From: Diplolepis rosae
Lineage: Eukaryota; Arthropoda; Insecta; Hymenoptera; Diplolepididae
Assembly: GCA_030998225.1 (NCBI GenBank)
Contig: JAPYXD010000698.1
Location: forward strand, 5,435,001-5,499,000
Length of the DNA stretch: 64,000 bases
Direction: 5' to 3'
A model generated the notes under the pieces. That model was not told where the DNA came from. It ran no database searches and saw only the letters and a list, made by a program, of their open reading frames with translations. Position numbers and translations under genes: made by a program. Below are positions 12,005 through 22,364 of the stretch, piece after piece (within the stretch, counting starts at the first letter, position 1; every line of letters begins with the position of its first letter).

Positions 12005-12262
12005 TAGAAAAAATGTAAATTGAAAAATTTGAAATCTTTTTGTGGAAAAGAAGACACTTTCGACTGCGTTGGGATTCGAGCCCAGGTCTTTCGATTGCTG
12101 TGTAGAAGGAGATTTTGGACGTCTGTGTAGCTCAGTAGTTAGAGTAGTCGACCGGCAATCGAAAGACCTGGGCTCGAATCCAGCGCAGTCAAAAGCGTCT
12201 TTTTTTCCACAGAAAGATTTCAAATTTTTCAATTTAAATTTAAATTTGAATTTAATTTGCAA
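12005..12262. repeat. head-to-head pair of tRNA-derived SINEs
   Basis: A 5'-truncated minus-strand copy (12005-12098, tail outward) faces a full plus-strand copy (head from 12121: TGTGTAGCTCAGTAGTTAGAG, tail to about 12262). The tails carry TTTTCCACA, AGATTTCAAATT and then TTTAAATTT-type repeats. The pair makes an imperfect hairpin. Downstream, GTATCCTATCTGATACGCGAC at 12317 also occurs beside the 50.1 kb copy. Confidence 0.75.
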
Positions 12263-12588
12263 TTATTTGCGATACAAGAGTTTGAAATTGTCTACGAGGA
12301 CACCTGTCGGCAACGTATCCTATCTGATACGCGACTAATGATTCTCCGATAATGTAGACAGTGGCAAAAATTTCAAAAACAACTAATTAATAGAAAAAAT
12401 GTTCTTCGAAAAAAAGTAATTTTTAATTACAAACATTTATAATCAGGCAGACATATCTTAGTGCATTTGATTTAATTTCGCAAATTTTTAACACAGTATC
12501 TCATTTTGCATGGAAATGGGATTACACAAATCGAAATGCCGGCAAGGTAGGAATCTAATCACGTGATATGGTTGGTCCATAGCCTCAA

Positions 12589-13225
12589 GGGGATCCGCCA
12601 CATTTAATATTTTTATTTTTTGATTTTAGACCTTCCATATAATTTTCTTTATGTTTAGTACTTTTATTCAGAAAGGATTTGCGTTCTTTTTAAATATTCC
12701 AGCACCTTTATGTATTTTTAAACTAAAAATTTTGAACTTTTTGGGATTTTTTTACTTTGAATAACTTTTGTTCTTTAACCAATTGTCATAATTCTTTTTT
12801 TATTTTGTTCCTTACAATGTGTCGCAACATTTTGGGTAATGAAAATAAGGTAACATGACTGAAAAAAAAATCCCGAATAAAAAAAAATTTTAATAAATAA
12901 AAATATCCCAAAATATAAAAAAATTTGTTTGTAGTTAGTTTTTTAACTAGAGTACTTTTCATACCCAAAAAGTTGCTACACACTGCAAAGAATAAAATAA
13001 AAAAAAGAATTATGACAATTGGTTAAAAAACAAAAAAGTTATTCAAAATCAAAAAATGTCAAAAAACTGCCAAAAAAGTCATAATTTTTAATTTGAAAAT
13101 ACATAAAGCTGCTGGAATTTTTAAAAACGCCCAAAACCTTTATAAACAAAGGTACTAAACATTAAAAAAGAATTATATAGAAGGTCTAAACTCAAAAAAT
13201 AAAAATATTAAAGGTGGCGGATCCC
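12589..13225. mobile_element. long palindromic TTAA-type element
   Basis: GGGGATCCGCCAC (12589) is mirrored by GTGGCGGATCCC (ending 13225). Pairing continues through most of both halves, for example AATTGTCATAATTC near 12781 against GAATTATGACAATT near 13007. Flanks are TCAA and TTTA, both one change from TTAA. The left flank is the same 4 bp that ends the preceding element. Confidence 0.75.
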
Positions 13226-13444
13226 TTTAGATATGTTTAATTTGGATTTTTAGAATATTTAGTGGTCAATTCTGTACAAGGAAATATTTGACTTGTGTAA
13301 TGTTTATAAAACAATTGAACTTTCTAAAGTGAAATCGTATTTTAGTATATTCAATAACTTTATAATTTTGATGGTAGAGTAGAAATGTTAAAATGCCGAA
13401 ATGCAATATAACGAGGTCTTCCTGTAGAAAAAGGGATATCAGAC

Positions 13445-13553
13445 GCCTGTGTAGCTCAGTTAATTAGAGCAGTCGACCGGCAATCGAAAGATCCGGGCTC
13501 GAATCCCGGCACAGTCGAAAGTGTTTTCTTTTTCCACAGAAGGATTTTAAATG
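13445..13553 (+). repeat. tRNA-derived SINE, copy
   Basis: The head GCCTGTGTAGCTCAG...GGCTCGAATCCCGGCACAG is nearly identical to the copy at 1167. The tail is AAGTGTTTTCTTTTTCCACAG then AAGGATTTTAAATG. Upstream GAGGTCTTCCTGTAGAAAAA resembles the sequence before the copy at 50.1 kb, so the family may have a 5' leader. Confidence 0.78.
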
Positions 13554-13559
13554 ATTTGA

Positions 13560-14673
13560 AAAACATTCAATAATATTCTGAAAACTCGATTGACTTTTAA
13601 AATTCAGTTAAAGGTCCTCGATCATGTTTTAGCACCATAAAAAAAAACTCAAACACTGCAGAAGGCAAATAGAAATCCATCTCACGTTGAGTGTAGGTAT
13701 AAATATTCTTCTTACCCAGGACGTCATATTATCAATATTCCTGCCCATTTTCTTCACGAACGATAACAAACGTCGAGATATCGCTGAGATTGAAAGAACG
13801 CATACCGCTATAATAACTCTGCGTACTCCTATTCTGGTTGGAAAATGAAATTACAGACGCGCACTAATTGGCGTTGATACCGACCTACAGCACGTGATAA
13901 TTGCATTGCGAGAAGATCAGTGATGCAAAGAGAATCGGGGCGTTATTATGAAGGAAATAAAAAAAAAAATGACACTTGTTTTACGAAAAAATTAACGGTT
14001 TTTTAAATCTTCTGTCTTCAAATTCAGGATTATCTTTAAAAATGCTGTTTAGTTTTTAAAACTCAAGATCTACTCTTAAAAATTAGATTTTGAAAAGTTC
14101 CCATGGTCAGAAACTTTCTGTTTTAAAGTCTAAACACTTCACTTCGTTGAACACTTGTGGTATTGCTCCCATTGAAAATATATGGCAATGGACCTTATTT
14201 TTCAGATATCGGAAAATGTTTTCCGTAAAAATACGTTTCATCATAAAAAATAATTTCAAATTTATTGTTTAGTCACGTTTCTTTTGCATAATATAACATA
14301 TTTTTACCAATAACATTTTTTCGATAAATCCTTCTTTATTGCATAAATGGAAATAAAAATGCCTAATCTAAAAATATTTTGGTATAGGATTTCACTTATC
14401 AGACTTTTCATTTGTTCGAAATTTCATTTCTCCGAAGGAACAATAAATTCCTTAGATTGATTGGGGACTGGTCAGGAAAATATGAGAACATCGTACATCG
14501 TGCCCAATCAAATTAGGGAATCTATTGTTTTTTCGAAGAAATGAAATTTCGGACAAATGGTAGATATCTATTTGTCCAAAATCTCATTTTGCCAAATTAA
14601 TCCAAAACTTTCTAGAGCGGCATGTGGATCATACAAAAATACCTTGATAAGATCTAGATAACTAGGTATAGTT
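13560..14673. other. no gene recognised
   Basis: 13700-13940 is less A+T-rich than its surroundings but shows no long frame or splice-site pair that I can support. The rest is A+T-rich. Confidence 0.35.
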
Positions 14674-14994
14674 GTATGTACAAAGAAAAAATTATTTGTT
14701 AAAACTTTCTTTGATTGTCAATGACTTTTAGATAGGGCTGAAGTTGTAAAACAATTTATTGACGATTTCAACAATTCTCTAAACATTTCAATGAAAGGTT
14801 CTTAAAAAGTCGTCCAAATTTTCATTTACTGCGAAATACATGATTAGACAAATAAAATTTTGACAACTATTTTAGAACCTTTCATTGAAAAGTATAAGGA
14901 ATTATTGAAATCGTCAATAATTTTTTCACAACTCTAGCCCTATCCAAAAGTCGTTGACAATCAAAGAAAGTTTCAACCAATTTTTTCCACGTAC
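14674..14994. mobile_element. foldback MITE
   Basis: ACTTTCTTTGATTGTCAATG near 14703 and GATAGGGCT near 14734 are mirrored by AGCCCTATC near 14937 and GTTGACAATCAAAGAAAGT near 14953. AATGAAAGGTTCT/AGAACCTTTCATT pair further in. It is a non-coding hairpin of about 320 bp. Confidence 0.65.
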
Positions 14995-15169
14995 AGTAAT
15001 GTTCAACAAAGGCTTCTTCGGTTTTGCACTTTAAGGAGGTTCGACCGTGGCTAGGAAGCCCATGGAAAACTTGATTAATTAGTACTTTAGAAAACTGTCT
15101 GAGCTGTTATTAATTACATATTCTAAGAGAAAAATGTTCTTTTCATTTGGAAAAAATTAAAAATGGCTT

Positions 15170-15475
15170 TATTCTACCAGCGGGCCATAAAGTGAATTTT
15201 AAATCGAGTGCAAGACAGAAAAACCATTTATTTTTCTACTAAATGGTCATAAAGTGTATTTTATTTACCCTTGCAGGGGAAAACAATTCGTTTTTAGACC
15301 CTCAAGATAATAAAAACGAGTGCAAAATAGAAAAACCATTAATTTTTTTACTAATGGGTCATAAAGTGCATTTTATTTCCCCCTGCGGCGCAAACAAATC
15401 CATTTTTTACCTATCAGTAGAAAAAAATCGTGTTCAACAGAGAAAAAACATTTATTTTCTCTAGTTGCACAATGT
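15170..15475. repeat. ACTAGCGGGTCATAAAGTG hairpin repeat, cluster 1
   Basis: Two to three degenerate copies of a unit read: ctactA..GGTCATAAAGTG, TTTATT, a G/C-rich turn around CCCTTGCAGGGG or CCCCCTGCGGCG, then AATCCATTTTTT..CC..AGTAGAAA. The two halves of each unit are complementary. The same family is at 62.4-62.7 kb and as a fragment at 31.5 kb. Confidence 0.6.
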
Positions 15476-16232
15476 ACTATTTTTTACTTTAGTATTTTCA
15501 TCTTTAAAGAATTCTAAGACTCCACCATCTCAACTTTCAAAAATAATTCTTCATTTTTTAACTACAGCTATTTGTTTATAAAACTTATTCAATTTTTCAA
15601 CATTTCTGATAGCAGTTAGAAAATGAGAAGTTAATTAAATCTAAAATTGTAGTTTTTAAAAAATGTAAAGTTGGAAAAAACTGCATTGAACTTTGAAATC
15701 CAGTAATTGTTATAAAAAAGAAATTTTTATATCTTTAAATTTTTTCCCGGCAATGCGAACATTTTACTCAAATATTATGTATTGAATAACAGAAAGAACA
15801 TTTTTTAAAGTGCTAATTAATCAAGTTTTCCAATCGCTTCCCAGACACTGTCCTTGAATGTAACAACCTGTCCCTAATTTGCATTAGATTCTAATGCAAA
15901 TCAGAAATGGGTTATTGCGTTCAAAATGCAACATTCAGTAACTTTCTCGGTAAAATGAACTTTTGCGAAAATGGAATTTCGGACAAAGTAATACGAACCC
16001 GGACGAATAAAAAAGGCTGATAAAAAAAATCTACCAATGAAATAAAATACTGTCTTTCGATAAATTTTCACGAGTAAAAATGAAATAATAATACTGATTT
16101 CTGATTAGTTTTTAATCCGAAAGAAACAACAAGTTAGGAGAAAAATTAATTGTTTTTTTAAGTCTTCATTTATCATCTTACATAAGGATTAAAAGATCCT
16201 ATTAACTTTTGGCAATAAAGAGAAAAACTTAC
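15476..16232. other. intronic or intergenic A+T-rich DNA
   Basis: Nothing is recognised apart from AATTTGCATTAGATTCTAATGCAAAT near 15876, a short perfect palindrome. Confidence 0.4.
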
Positions 16233-16826
16233 GATTTCTTTAAGAAGAGCATGAGGACTAAGCACTTTGGACTGTCTGCGATGTTTTTTGATAAGTTTGC
16301 TTAGCCTCATAGTCCTTTGTGCACAAGTCAAGGGTCCCCTGCCTCGTTGATATTCCACAAAGTCTTCCAGCATATCCTCTTCAGCCGTTTCGACTGGTGA
16401 AGTTTGTTTCGGAGTTACAGTACTAAGAGGTACAACCTTAGCAATTAAAGTTTCGCTTCTCACACTCCATGAGGACCCACCGTATTTTTTGAGATTCATC
16501 AAATCCCCAATACTGCCCCCAGCTTGGGGACTTCCCAATTGTAAATTCGTTCTTGAAAAAGCTGGGGAATGAGGAAGAGATTCTGATCCCTTTTCTGTGG
16601 ATCTCACCACATCTGGAAGGACGCACTTTGTCTGAATCAACTTATCTAAATCCGATAGTGAGGATCCTCTACGAATCCTGAGTCTAGGTTGTCCGTATTT
16701 TTCCTTCGTGATTTTTTCCTTCTCTCTGCTCACACTTTTTGATGAGATTGACGTCTTCATTGCGAAAAGTCCAGCCTTCAAAGGAAACAGCAAAGCCCAC
16801 TCGGTCGACCTAGCTTTGTTCTCCAT
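16233..16826 (-). CDS. unc-13: unc-13 exon 12 or alternative first coding exon
   Basis: The frame ends at a donor ATC/GTAAGTTTTTC (16233). Two readings fit. Spliced from exon 11 (phase 0), the acceptor CTGTTTCCTTTGAAG/GCTGG opens the exon at 16775 and gives 543 nt, phase 0 on both sides. Alternatively translation starts at ATG 16826 (MENKARSTEW), because TAG stands in frame just upstream. The peptide is basic and Ser-rich (RLRIRRGSSLSDLDKLIQ, RLSKLIKKHRRQSK) and unlike the mammalian Munc13-1 linker I remember. That it belongs to unc-13 is inferred from strand, phase and position. Confidence 0.65.
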
Positions 16827-17078
16827 TTTGAACTATCTATCAAGTTGAACAGTAGACAGAAATAATTTTGTAAGAAACTCACAATCAGTGCAATATTTCC
16901 CGGTCTCTTTGTACTCTTTTTTAAAAGTAGAGTGCAAAATGTTTCGAAGAAGAGTTCTAGAGTCAATTTCGAGCGTGCACTTTAAGGTCAATTCTTCCCT
17001 GGACTGAATAGTTTGCAACTGTCATATACTTCGTCTATGTTTTGAATTATCTTTCCGATAAACAACATCCGGGCTTAC

Positions 17079-17141
17079 CTCTTCCGCTCACTGCTTATCG
17101 AGCGTGAACTCACATTCGAAGGCCAGTCTTGTGTATTTATA
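17079..17141 (-). promoter_or_regulatory. candidate internal unc-13 promoter and noncoding first exon
   Basis: On the minus strand TATAAATAC lies at 17133-17141. About 30 nt on, near 17111, a start site could lie. The sequence then runs G+C-richer to AAGAG/GTAAGCC, a good splice donor ending at 17079. An acceptor-like TTGATAGATAG just before TTCAAAATGG (16832) could join it to the ATG at 16826. Insect unc-13 is known to use alternative starts for isoforms with different N-termini. No transcript evidence is available here. Confidence 0.4.
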
Positions 17142-19416
17142 GACCGAATTTGCATTTCCAGCTCTACCCTTAAAACTTTCCAAGATCTCCTGTTCTAATT
17201 TAGCTGCAAGAAACTAATTTTGTTACAAAAATTCTTGGCCCTCACTAAAGTAAAGAGTTTTTCACAACAAAGAGTGATTTTAGACCAGAAATAAGTATCT
17301 TCCAATTTCTTTTCTCTTTAAATTAACAAATTGTGAACTTGAGGGAAATTTGAGAGAGTTGATGAATTCACTGATCTACATTGGACGTTAACTCAACGTG
17401 CAATGTGCTTCCGAGTCGTCTACCTTCTACAGTTCACAAAAGATGGTGTTTCTTCGAAATAGACCTCTTGCAGGTTTTTTCACTTAAGTTAACACGACCC
17501 CCTGTGAGAATCGACCACACAGACTTGGAAGTCCCTTACGATCAAGTCAACGAAACGTTAAGCTCACCCCTTTGGAATCTCTCTTAGCAATAAAAAGCAG
17601 ACTCGATCAGTAACGAAGCTTGTTTGTAAGTTCTAGAGTCTTGAAAAAAAAACTTGTGTCGTTGAGACTTAAGTTTTAATATCTGCCTAAAATTCCCAGT
17701 TGGCTCACGCCGAAAGTTAATTAGTGACTGAAGAGTGAAAGAAAACTTGGTGCCAAGTAAACTTGGTAGACAATAGTGTAAGGGGGAAAGTCCTCGCAAT
17801 GAAGGTGATACTGACTTCTAGGCCATCAGACATACGGGCTTCCGATTCTCGCATAGTTAGTCTGGCCTATATAAACTATCCTTGAGGGTCTTTGCACTTG
17901 GAGTACAACTTGTTGTATCAAGGAAGCGGAAGAATGAAATTGAAAGTGAAATCACATAAAAGCTTTCAAAAATTACTGAAAAAATAAAAATTTTATAAAA
18001 CAAGTGATCGGAAATTTTCTTATAAAAAATATAATTTCACGAAATGTTTTTCTATTGTTCAGTGCATATTTTAAAAGCAAAAAATATCTCTTTTTTTCTC
18101 AAAAAAATCTGAAAACAAACTTTTTATTTTATGGTAATGGTTCAGTAGAAGGTTCATGGATAAAGACTTTTTGCAAAATTCAAAAAAATTAAATTTATGA
18201 TTGAAAATATTCCATAATAAAGGAAAACAATTCCATTAGACTTATTCCTAATAAATTTTATTTTTGTGCTGAATTTAAATGAACGTGAGTGATTTATGGA
18301 GGAAATTATGATTTGAAAATAAATTTTTTTTTATACTACTTAAATAGTACTTAAAAATCTTATTTTTAAATAATTAGTAAAATCAAATTTTCAACTCAAT
18401 AAATTTATTTTATTTTTCAAGCAATATATATTTTTGAATAATTTTTTAGTTATTCTGAGTTTTGTCTTAAATTCAGATTGAGTCTAAAAGACTGTCAATC
18501 TATAATTGAGTGATTTTGTTTTTGAATCTGCATAATGTGATTTCTCTCTCATCTTCCTATTTTCTTCTATTCCGTGTAATTATCAGACATTCACTCGACT
18601 AGGTCGAATAGCAGGTGTCTACTTAGAAGTGTAATTAAATATCTACTAGGGCGACCCGTTTGCGTTAATGGAGATTTCGTGTAAGCCGACTTCAGCTTCC
18701 AGGCACGACACCCAATCAACATTTCTTTGTTTAAGAAACCAAATTCTATATAAATGTTTATTTCACTAATAATAATAATATTTGATACTTTTCTAATTAT
18801 AATGTGCAAAAATCAATTAAAAGCGATCCTTCATTGTACTACAGAATATTTTAATAATTTTTTTATTCAATGATATAACGTATCCGAAGTAAATTTATAA
18901 ATTTGAAATTGAGAAAATCATCGAATACACAATCAAAAATTGTTAATAAATTATTCATTTTAAAATCCATTAAAAATGTCCCCTGAATATTTAAGTTTTT
19001 CTTTCAATTTAAAAAATATAAATTTTAATTAGTATCATAAGTAACAGAGTCAATGATCTGTACTTGACACTGTGACCCTCATTGAAATAAACTTTAGGTC
19101 AAAATGAATACTAAATTTAGTTGTTATCATTTGTAATGCGAAGGTAATGATCAAAGTCATTTACGAAGGACTGAGTAAAATGCGGGCCGTTTTAATCGAC
19201 ATTTCACATTTTTGGGAAGGCCGAGTAGGTTATTGACTTGTAGTTTCCCCTTCGACTGAATTAATTTCAATTTAAATGAGTAGTATCAACTTGTCGTATA
19301 TGATTCCTGACTTGGATATTTATATTTTAATTGTAGCCACGTAAAGATTGAAAAGAATATAAAATAGAGAATTTTATGCATATAATTATTGATTTATTAA
19401 TCTATAAAGAACTTAC
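17142..19416 (-). other. unc-13 intron 11
   Basis: No exon fits the frame between 19417 and 16775. 17360-17960 is less A+T-rich and contains a plus-strand CCTATATAAACTATCC near 17866, a possible TATA box with no gene behind it. I see no classified element. Confidence 0.45.
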
Positions 19417-19619
19417 GTTTAGCTGCAAGATGATTTTATTGTAGGCCCAGATCCATCTTTGCTTTGCAGACATATCCGGTCTTTCCTTGAGTTGTGTAGG
19501 AATAGGAGCTGGCCCCACCATTTCCAGAAGTTTCTCATCAGGAAGAGGCTCCGGAGGACTCCTTGGAGGCGTGTCCATTTGCACACTCTCATCCAAAGAT
19601 GCTTGTTTGGTTATACTGC
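19417..19619 (-). CDS. unc-13: unc-13 exon 11, calmodulin-binding segment
   Basis: Acceptor CCTTTTAG/GC (phase 1) and donor AAC/GTAAGTTC (phase 0); 203 nt. The first part is acidic and Pro-rich (DTPPRSPPEPLPDEKLLEM). The end (19417-19473) reads MSAKQRWIWAYNKIILQLN. This aligns with the Munc13-1 segment that binds Ca2+/calmodulin (family W...AFNKVRMQLQ pattern), keeping the anchoring Trp and the hydrophobic-basic spacing. It should let residual Ca2+ raise priming, as known for Munc13-1; that function here is inferred. Confidence 0.92.
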
Positions 19620-19719
19620 CTAAAAGGTGAAACATTATGCAGAATTAGTAACATATTAACATCAAGCAGTTGGATCAACTGGACATTTTTTTCCAGTGTA
19701 ATTTTGAAAATATTTTTAC

Positions 19720-19814
19720 CTCTTGGACTACCAGAAGGTGGAGTTCCCTTGTAAGGTTCTACCAACGAGTTTTCCCGAGATGCTCTTAACAAGGCTTCTT
19801 CTCCACGTTCGTAC
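19720..19814 (-). CDS. unc-13: unc-13 exon 10
   Basis: Acceptor CCAAATAG/G (phase 2) and donor AGAG/GTAAAAATA (phase 1); 95 nt. It encodes RYERGEEALLRASRENSLVE and a Pro/Gly tail. RENSL is another RxxS-type site like those in exon 9. The frame joins exons 9 and 11 without a stop. Confidence 0.9.
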
Positions 19815-19950
19815 CTATTTGGATTTTAATAATTATTTATCTAGCTAATACTCAATTAAAAAATATGACTAAAATTGAAGTAATAATTTTGAAATTTAGC
19901 AAGTAACTGAAAATACATGTTGAGAAATAATATCTATCAAGAAAACACAC

Positions 19951-21999
19951 CTTTCAAGAGTTTCGTCTCTCATTTTATAATCTCCATTAACTGCATTACT
20001 TAACGAGATCTCGGGCTTGTCTATCGAATCCTGATCTTTAAAATATCCCCTTTTGTAGCTCTCAGCCCTCGAAATAGGTTGAGGTGTCGTGAAATTCTGT
20101 CCATATCCACCAGTTCTACCAAGTTCTCCTCTCTGATAAGAATCAGTTCTTTGAAGAGGAGGTTTGAATACCTCCTGAGTAGTTGATGCATAAGAGTCTT
20201 TCCTTGAAGGTTGTGTATAAGAATCTCTTCTATCCGAATATCCGTCCTCTGAATATTGGTCAGAAATATATGACTCGCCCCTCGAAAGTTTCGGTTTCTG
20301 GGACTGTTGCGATGAATGTTGACTAATTTGGCTCTGTTGGGACATTTGTGAATCCTTTCTCTGAAGCTCATTGGAAATAATTTCAGGATATTCATCTTCG
20401 ATTATATCTTCTTGATAAGAATCAGTTCTAGAAAGACGCTTCCCATTGGTGCTAATAGAAGTATGGACAGATGCTGAGGTAGTGACAGTGGCGACATGAT
20501 TAGTAATATGATTCATCATACTACTTGATATTTGAACAGAAACAGGCGGAGATTCTACTAAAGTTGCTGGTGCAGGGCTTGATTCACCAGCAGTTGAGTA
20601 TTCAGAATAAGCTTTCCTTGGTTGACTACTACTCACAGAACTAACAGCAGTTTCAAAAGAGTCTTTGAGCTCATCATCTCTCGACTCCAGAGAATCGGTA
20701 TTCTGTTGGAAAAAAGGATTCATATCACGTTTTTCGAGTTTTTTTCTTCTCGCTGCACCGGTAGAAGAAATTTCTGGTTTTTCTTGACATGGATAGAAAT
20801 ACTCTGACTCACTAGAAGGATAACCATTAGTTCTTGTCTGACCCCTAGGCGTAGTTACAGACAATTCAGGCACTTCGCTTTTTCTCCTCTCGTTGCTACT
20901 CTCTAAAATTTCCTTATTATATTCTTCAAATGACCCCTGATAAGAATCTTGATATGATTCGTCATACTGCTCGGGATAATCTTGATACTGGTCCTGATAA
21001 GTACTCTTATAATCTGTAGTATCTTCCCCTTTACTATAAGGAATGTATTCTTGATAATCCTGTTTTTCAAATGATTCTTGATAAGTCTCCTGAGTACCAT
21101 AGGAATCACTATATCCCTCTTCTGGAACAGAAACAGCAGGTTGGTCGTAGGATTCTTGATAGGTCTCCTGGTAAGAGTCCGATGTGACAACACTGTATTT
21201 ATTATCGTATAAATTCTGCTGATAAGGATCGTAGGAATTGGAGACGTTAGTTTGATCGTAAATACTCGTTGAAACAGGGGTGTTGTAATCTGTATACAAT
21301 TCTGAAAAATTTTCTGTTTTATAGTCTTGTTGATATTGAGTTGTTACTTGTTGAGTCGTTAGATGTTGAGTTGATATTTGCTGAATATTATTTTGCCCAT
21401 AGTCCATAGTCTGGTAATTATCGGACATGACTATATCTTGTGTTTTTTCATACTGATCATTAGCTGTACTAATTTTTGGATATGTTGCGTCTTGATAAGG
21501 CTCCTGATACATTTGGGTATTGGTATCTAAAAAGGGCGTCTGATAATCGTCCTTGAACGAGTTCTGTGCGTATGATTGCTGTTGTTGTTTATAGGGGTCC
21601 TGTGCCAGAGTTTCCTCATAACTCTGGCCATACTGATCCATCACTTGAGGTACGAAGTGATCAGGTACGTACTGATTATCCGGCATTGATCCAGTGATAT
21701 GCGATTGATTATATATCTGACCGGAATAAAGACTCTCTGTAAAGTTTTCTTGCTGAAGGTTGTCTTCACTTTGGTAAGCGTGATTGTAATCCTCGTTGTA
21801 CTCGGGCTTATAATAACTTTCTTCAGAAGGAGTTCTTGTTCGTGGCAGTTGTCTTCCGGGGGTCGCGGGAAGAGAGGCAGGTTTGCGGCCGAGAATTACG
21901 CTACTCGGCTTTGAAGGGGTTGGAGGTAACTTTTTACCGGTTCCTTCCTGGCGTGAAAATGAACGCTGCAACATTTTCCGGTGCCGGTCACTTTGGCTG
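19951..21999 (-). CDS. unc-13: unc-13 exon 9, large disordered exon
   Basis: Acceptor GGTTTTAG/C (phase 2), donor GAAAG/GTGTGTTTTC (phase 2); 2049 nt, 683 codons. The start is basic and Pro-rich (LPPTPSKPSS). Then about 300 residues are dominated by Tyr, Gln, Ser, Asp and Glu in short YQE/YQD repeats (YQETYQESYDQ, YQDQYQDYPEQY). A Ser/Thr/Val-rich stretch follows, then seven Rx[DE]S[YQ] motifs (20055-20432). No folded domain is seen, so it is predicted disordered. The open frame runs past both splice sites, but the flanks are intron. The corresponding Munc13-1 region is also long, acidic and poorly conserved. Confidence 0.93.
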
Positions 22000-22166
22000 C
22001 TAAAACCAAACATTAGATTTTTTATTTGATTATGTTTCTACTTCGATTATGCATTGAAAATATTTAGTTTTTGGGAGGAATCATCTATTCTCATTTAAAC
22101 TCTACGTTTAAATTTGTTCTGTTTGAAGTATTGGAAGATATTTTTGAAAACTATTTTTGAAATTAC

Positions 22167-22364
22167 CTATAATCGAGTTCTTCGGACTCGTAGCTACGTT
22201 GTCTGGTAACAGTAGGTCTGTAATCAGGCCTATGAATACCAATACTAGATGCAGGCCTCTGTGGAAGCGTTTTTCTATTCCTCTTATTTTCATAATATGT
22301 GCTGGATCCTGTAAGCCACTTCCCTCCACTGTCCCATTGTCTGTCCTCATCATCTTTACCATAC
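22167..22364 (-). CDS. unc-13: unc-13 exon 8
   Basis: Acceptor TTTTTAG/GTATGG and donor TATAG/GTAATTTC, both phase 2; 198 nt. It encodes RYGKDDEDRQWDSGGKWLTG and ends in a basic, Pro-rich part with RQRSYESEELDYR. Because both sides are phase 2 it could be skipped without a frameshift. Confidence 0.9.

Larger units (their letters stand above)
10858..12588. mobile_element. TTAA-target element holding nested insertions
   Basis: The left end is TTAA then GGCCATGGACCAAC (10862). The right end is GTTGGTCCATAGCC then TCAA (12585-12588), a decayed TTAA. Subterminal pieces also pair (AGATTCTTCC.. with GGAATCT.., and CGTAATCCCAT with ATGGGATTAC). The same ends bound the compact copy at 45.3 kb, so the extra length here is later insertions: 10970-11976 and the SINE pair at 12.0-12.3 kb. 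Confidence 0.72.

Noticed and set aside
12042..12338. 98-codon plus and 91-codon minus frames with GFEPRSFDC
   Set aside because: They are translations of the inverted SINE pair; the same peptide appears wherever the SINE occurs, as at 50.1 kb.
17381..17599. Plus-strand gene behind TATATAAA or at the 68-codon frame
   Set aside because: The frame lies upstream of that TATA box and has no recognisable product.
19896..22013. A single 705-codon intronless gene starting MFGFSS
   Set aside because: Its first and last codons lie in introns; splice sites at 21999 and 19951 join it in phase to the other unc-13 exons.
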